Origin: an uncultured Erysipelotrichaceae bacterium
GTDB lineage: Bacteria > Bacillota_I > Bacilli_A > Erysipelotrichales > Erysipelotrichaceae
DNA: 64,000 nucleotides
Assembly: GCA_900314905.1 (NCBI GenBank)
Contig: OMXA01000003.1
Coordinates: forward strand, 1 to 64,000
Direction of reading: 5' to 3'
The position numbers and the translations under genes are program-made. The notes beneath the pieces were generated by a model that worked only from the letters and a program-made list of their open reading frames with translations, had not been told where the DNA came from and made no database searches. Below are positions 62,559-64,000 of this stretch, one piece after another (position 1 is the first letter of the stretch; every line of letters starts with the position of its first letter).

Positions 62559-63914
62559 ATGAAAGAGACCATTTCTTATCAGGGGCGCGAACTAGAAGTC
62601 CTCGGAACCTGGGAAACCATCATTGCCGGAGGCGGCAGCGCCGGTGCTTCGGCAGCCCTGACTTCAGCACAAGCAGGAAAGAAAACCCTCATCGTAGAGA
62701 AATCCATCCGTTTAGGCGGATCCAGCGTCAATGCGCTGGTCACCCCGATGATGCGTTCCTATACGGGCCATCACAGCAACTTCTATGCGCTTGAAGAAAA
62801 GCTCAATGCGATTGCGCCTGTCAGAGACCATGGCGTCAGCAACCAGCGCTGGTATTCTGCCGAAGCGATGTGCCACAGCTGGGACGAACTGCTCACCGAT
62901 GCCGGCTGCGATCTGCTCTTTGATGCAGCAATTGCCGATGTGCTGATGGAAGGCGATCAGATCAGAGGCCTGGTCGTAGCAGTCACGGAAGGATTATGCG
63001 CCGTGCTCGGAAAGCAGTTCGTGGATGCGACCGGCGATGCAATGGTGCTGAGGCTGGCAGGTGTTCCTTGCCGGCGGGGAGATGAAGATGGCAATAATCA
63101 GATCTCCTCGCTGCGGTTTGAAGTCGGCGGAGTCGATATCGAAAAATACCGTGATTATGTATTCTCTCTGAATGATACCTACAGCGTTCATCATGAAGCC
63201 GGAGATTATTTCGAATCTGCCATGGTAGGCGGAAGAGGCTTTGCTTTGCAGCCATTGTTTGATCAGGCGGTGAAAGACGGCGTTCTGATTCCGGATGATC
63301 TGCGCTATTTCCAGAACTATACCGTTCCGGGAAAACCGGGCGTGCTTTCCTTCAACTGTCCGCATCTCGTCCATCTCATGGATAACGAACATGCTCTGGA
63401 CCGATCCGGAGCAATCATCGAAGGGCGGAGATCCATTGCCCGTCTCATGAAGTTCCTGAAAGAGTATATGCCTGGCTTTGAGCACTGCTATCTGGTTCAG
63501 GAAGCTTCCATGCTCGGGATCAGAGAATCCTGGGAACTGATCGGCGACTATGTCATGCCTGCTGGCGACTATACGAATCAGGCGAGATTTGAAGATGCCG
63601 TTGCAAGAGGAGACTGGTACATTGATGTGCATTCGGCAAAGAAGTCGCTGGTGCATCAGATTTCGTATCAGCCAGGTGATTACTATGAGATTCCGTACCG
63701 GGCGATGATTTCTTCCGCAGTGAAGAATATCTGTGCCGCCGGAAGGTGCATCTCGACAGAGTTCCTCATGGAAGCAAGCATCCGCATCATTCCGACGGTC
63801 ATCGACATCGGCCAGGCAGCAGGGGAAGCTTGCGTGCTTGCCCTGGATCAGGGAATTGCCCTGCATGCAGTCAATGGAATTGAACTGAAAGAGAAACTCG
63901 GCGAGTACCGCTGA
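62559..63914 (+). CDS. FAD-dependent oxidoreductase (FAD_oxidored family)
   Basis: 451-aa flavoprotein. The N-terminal Rossmann FAD site is IIAGGGSAGASAALTSAQAG near residue 22, followed by LIVEKSIRLGGSSVN. A middle domain follows, and the C-terminal FAD site is NICAAGRCISTEFLMEASIR near 402. This is the FAD-dependent oxidoreductase type common in carbohydrate and sialic-acid-type loci of gut Bacillota; the substrate is not established. Divergent from nanE. RBS AGGAGA is 5 bases before the ATG at 62559; an upstream in-frame start at 62484 overlaps the promoter. Confidence 0.85.
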   Translation: MKETISYQGRELEVLGTWETIIAGGGSAGASAALTSAQAGKKTLIVEKSIRLGGSSVNALVTPMMRSYTGHHSNFYALEEKLNAIAPVRDHGVSNQRWYSAEAMCHSWDELLTDAGCDLLFDAAIADVLMEGDQIRGLVVAVTEGLCAVLGKQFVDATGDAMVLRLAGVPCRRGDEDGNNQISSLRFEVGGVDIEKYRDYVFSLNDTYSVHHEAGDYFESAMVGGRGFALQPLFDQAVKDGVLIPDDLRYFQNYTVPGKPGVLSFNCPHLVHLMDNEHALDRSGAIIEGRRSIARLMKFLKEYMPGFEHCYLVQEASMLGIRESWELIGDYVMPAGDYTNQARFEDAVARGDWYIDVHSAKKSLVHQISYQPGDYYEIPYRAMISSAVKNICAAGRCISTEFLMEASIRIIPTVIDIGQAAGEACVLALDQGIALHAVNGIELKEKLGEYR

Positions 63915-63920
63915 AAGCCC

Positions 63921-63978
63921 TTGCAGTCCTTCCGGATGTGTGCTACGTTAAAACCAGTTATTTCGAAGTCCGAAAAAA
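63921..63978 (+). promoter_or_regulatory. Second promoter-operator module of the same type
   Basis: TTGCAG (63921-63926), 17-bp spacer, TACGTT (63944-63949), 8 bp, then TTATTTCGAA, G, TCCGAAAAAA (63958-63978). Same order and spacing as at 62461-62517, with related half-sites (TTATTTCGGA-like). Confidence 0.65.
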
Positions 63979-63989
63979 GAGAAAGATCA

Positions 63990-64000
63990 TGAAGAAGAGC
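63990..64000 (+). CDS. Start of a gene cut by the right edge
   Basis: ATG AAG AAG AGC begins here, 11 bases after the operator-like repeat and behind GAGAAAG. The Lys-Lys-Ser start would suit a signal peptide, for example of a sugar-binding lipoprotein, but only four codons are visible. Confidence 0.4.

Overview
The window looks like an ordinary chromosomal stretch of a host-associated Bacillota bacterium. Gene starts carry strong AGGAGG-type ribosome binding sites, promoters are sigma-70-like, and the metabolism is built on PTS uptake, peptide use and fermentation. The gene mix (UMF1 transporter, DUF2804, DUF819, YolD-type polymerase partner, tandem GGDEF/EAL protein, LicT-type antiterminator, bacterial S10 peptidase) suggests an Erysipelotrichaceae-like gut organism. 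That assignment is inference from gene content; no rRNA is present. I see no complete insertion sequence, prophage or CRISPR array.

Layout. 1-5343: glutamate synthase gltBD, with gltB cut by the left edge. 5573-7924 (minus): two small related proteins, a lipase-like hydrolase and a glycerophosphodiester phosphodiesterase. 8097-10360: a UMF1 transporter, a DUF1905 protein and a PAP2 phosphatase. 10355-13935 (minus): class I ribonucleotide reductase nrdAB. 14433-18708: a large GGDEF-GGDEF-EAL protein and a DUF2804 protein. 18895-21502 (minus): an M19 dipeptidase and a GH1 6-phospho-beta-glucosidase. 21677-23071: a MATE exporter. 23075-24975 (minus): a Y-family polymerase with a YolD-like partner. 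25064-25435: a response-regulator relic. 25443-29399: a LicT-type antiterminator, a beta-glucoside-type PTS and an ADP-ribosylglycohydrolase, behind an attenuator leader. 30263-38659: a nine-gene run (DUF819 permease, VanX-like dipeptidase, membrane protein, PNPOx-like protein, deaminase, nucleoside phosphorylase, pyrK, pyrD, aspA) in which two genes carry an in-frame stop near the start. 38712-38788: tRNA-Arg(CCG). 38829-44408: HAD phosphatase, M32 carboxypeptidase, xpt, a small metalloprotease-like protein, a rubredoxin-like protein, rarA and a MoaF-like protein. 44463-44602: a relic of a ROK kinase gene.

44637-60822 is the most coherent system: two divergent operons for peptide use. Leftward run five hydrolases (an amidohydrolase-type dipeptidase, an S10 peptidase, two S9 prolyl-oligopeptidase-family enzymes and an M61 aminopeptidase). 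Rightward run oppA-B-C-D-F, then a MalY/PatB aminotransferase-fold enzyme and an ornithine cyclodeaminase/mu-crystallin-family protein. A CodY-like box and a hairpin operator sit in the shared intergenic region. The obvious reading is uptake of proline-rich peptides, their complete hydrolysis in the cytoplasm, and catabolism of the released amino acids.

60851-64000: a ROK kinase and nanE (N-acetylmannosamine handling) diverge from a FAD-dependent oxidoreductase. The oxidoreductase gene and the gene beginning at the right edge have near-identical promoter-operator modules, which points to one regulator for both.
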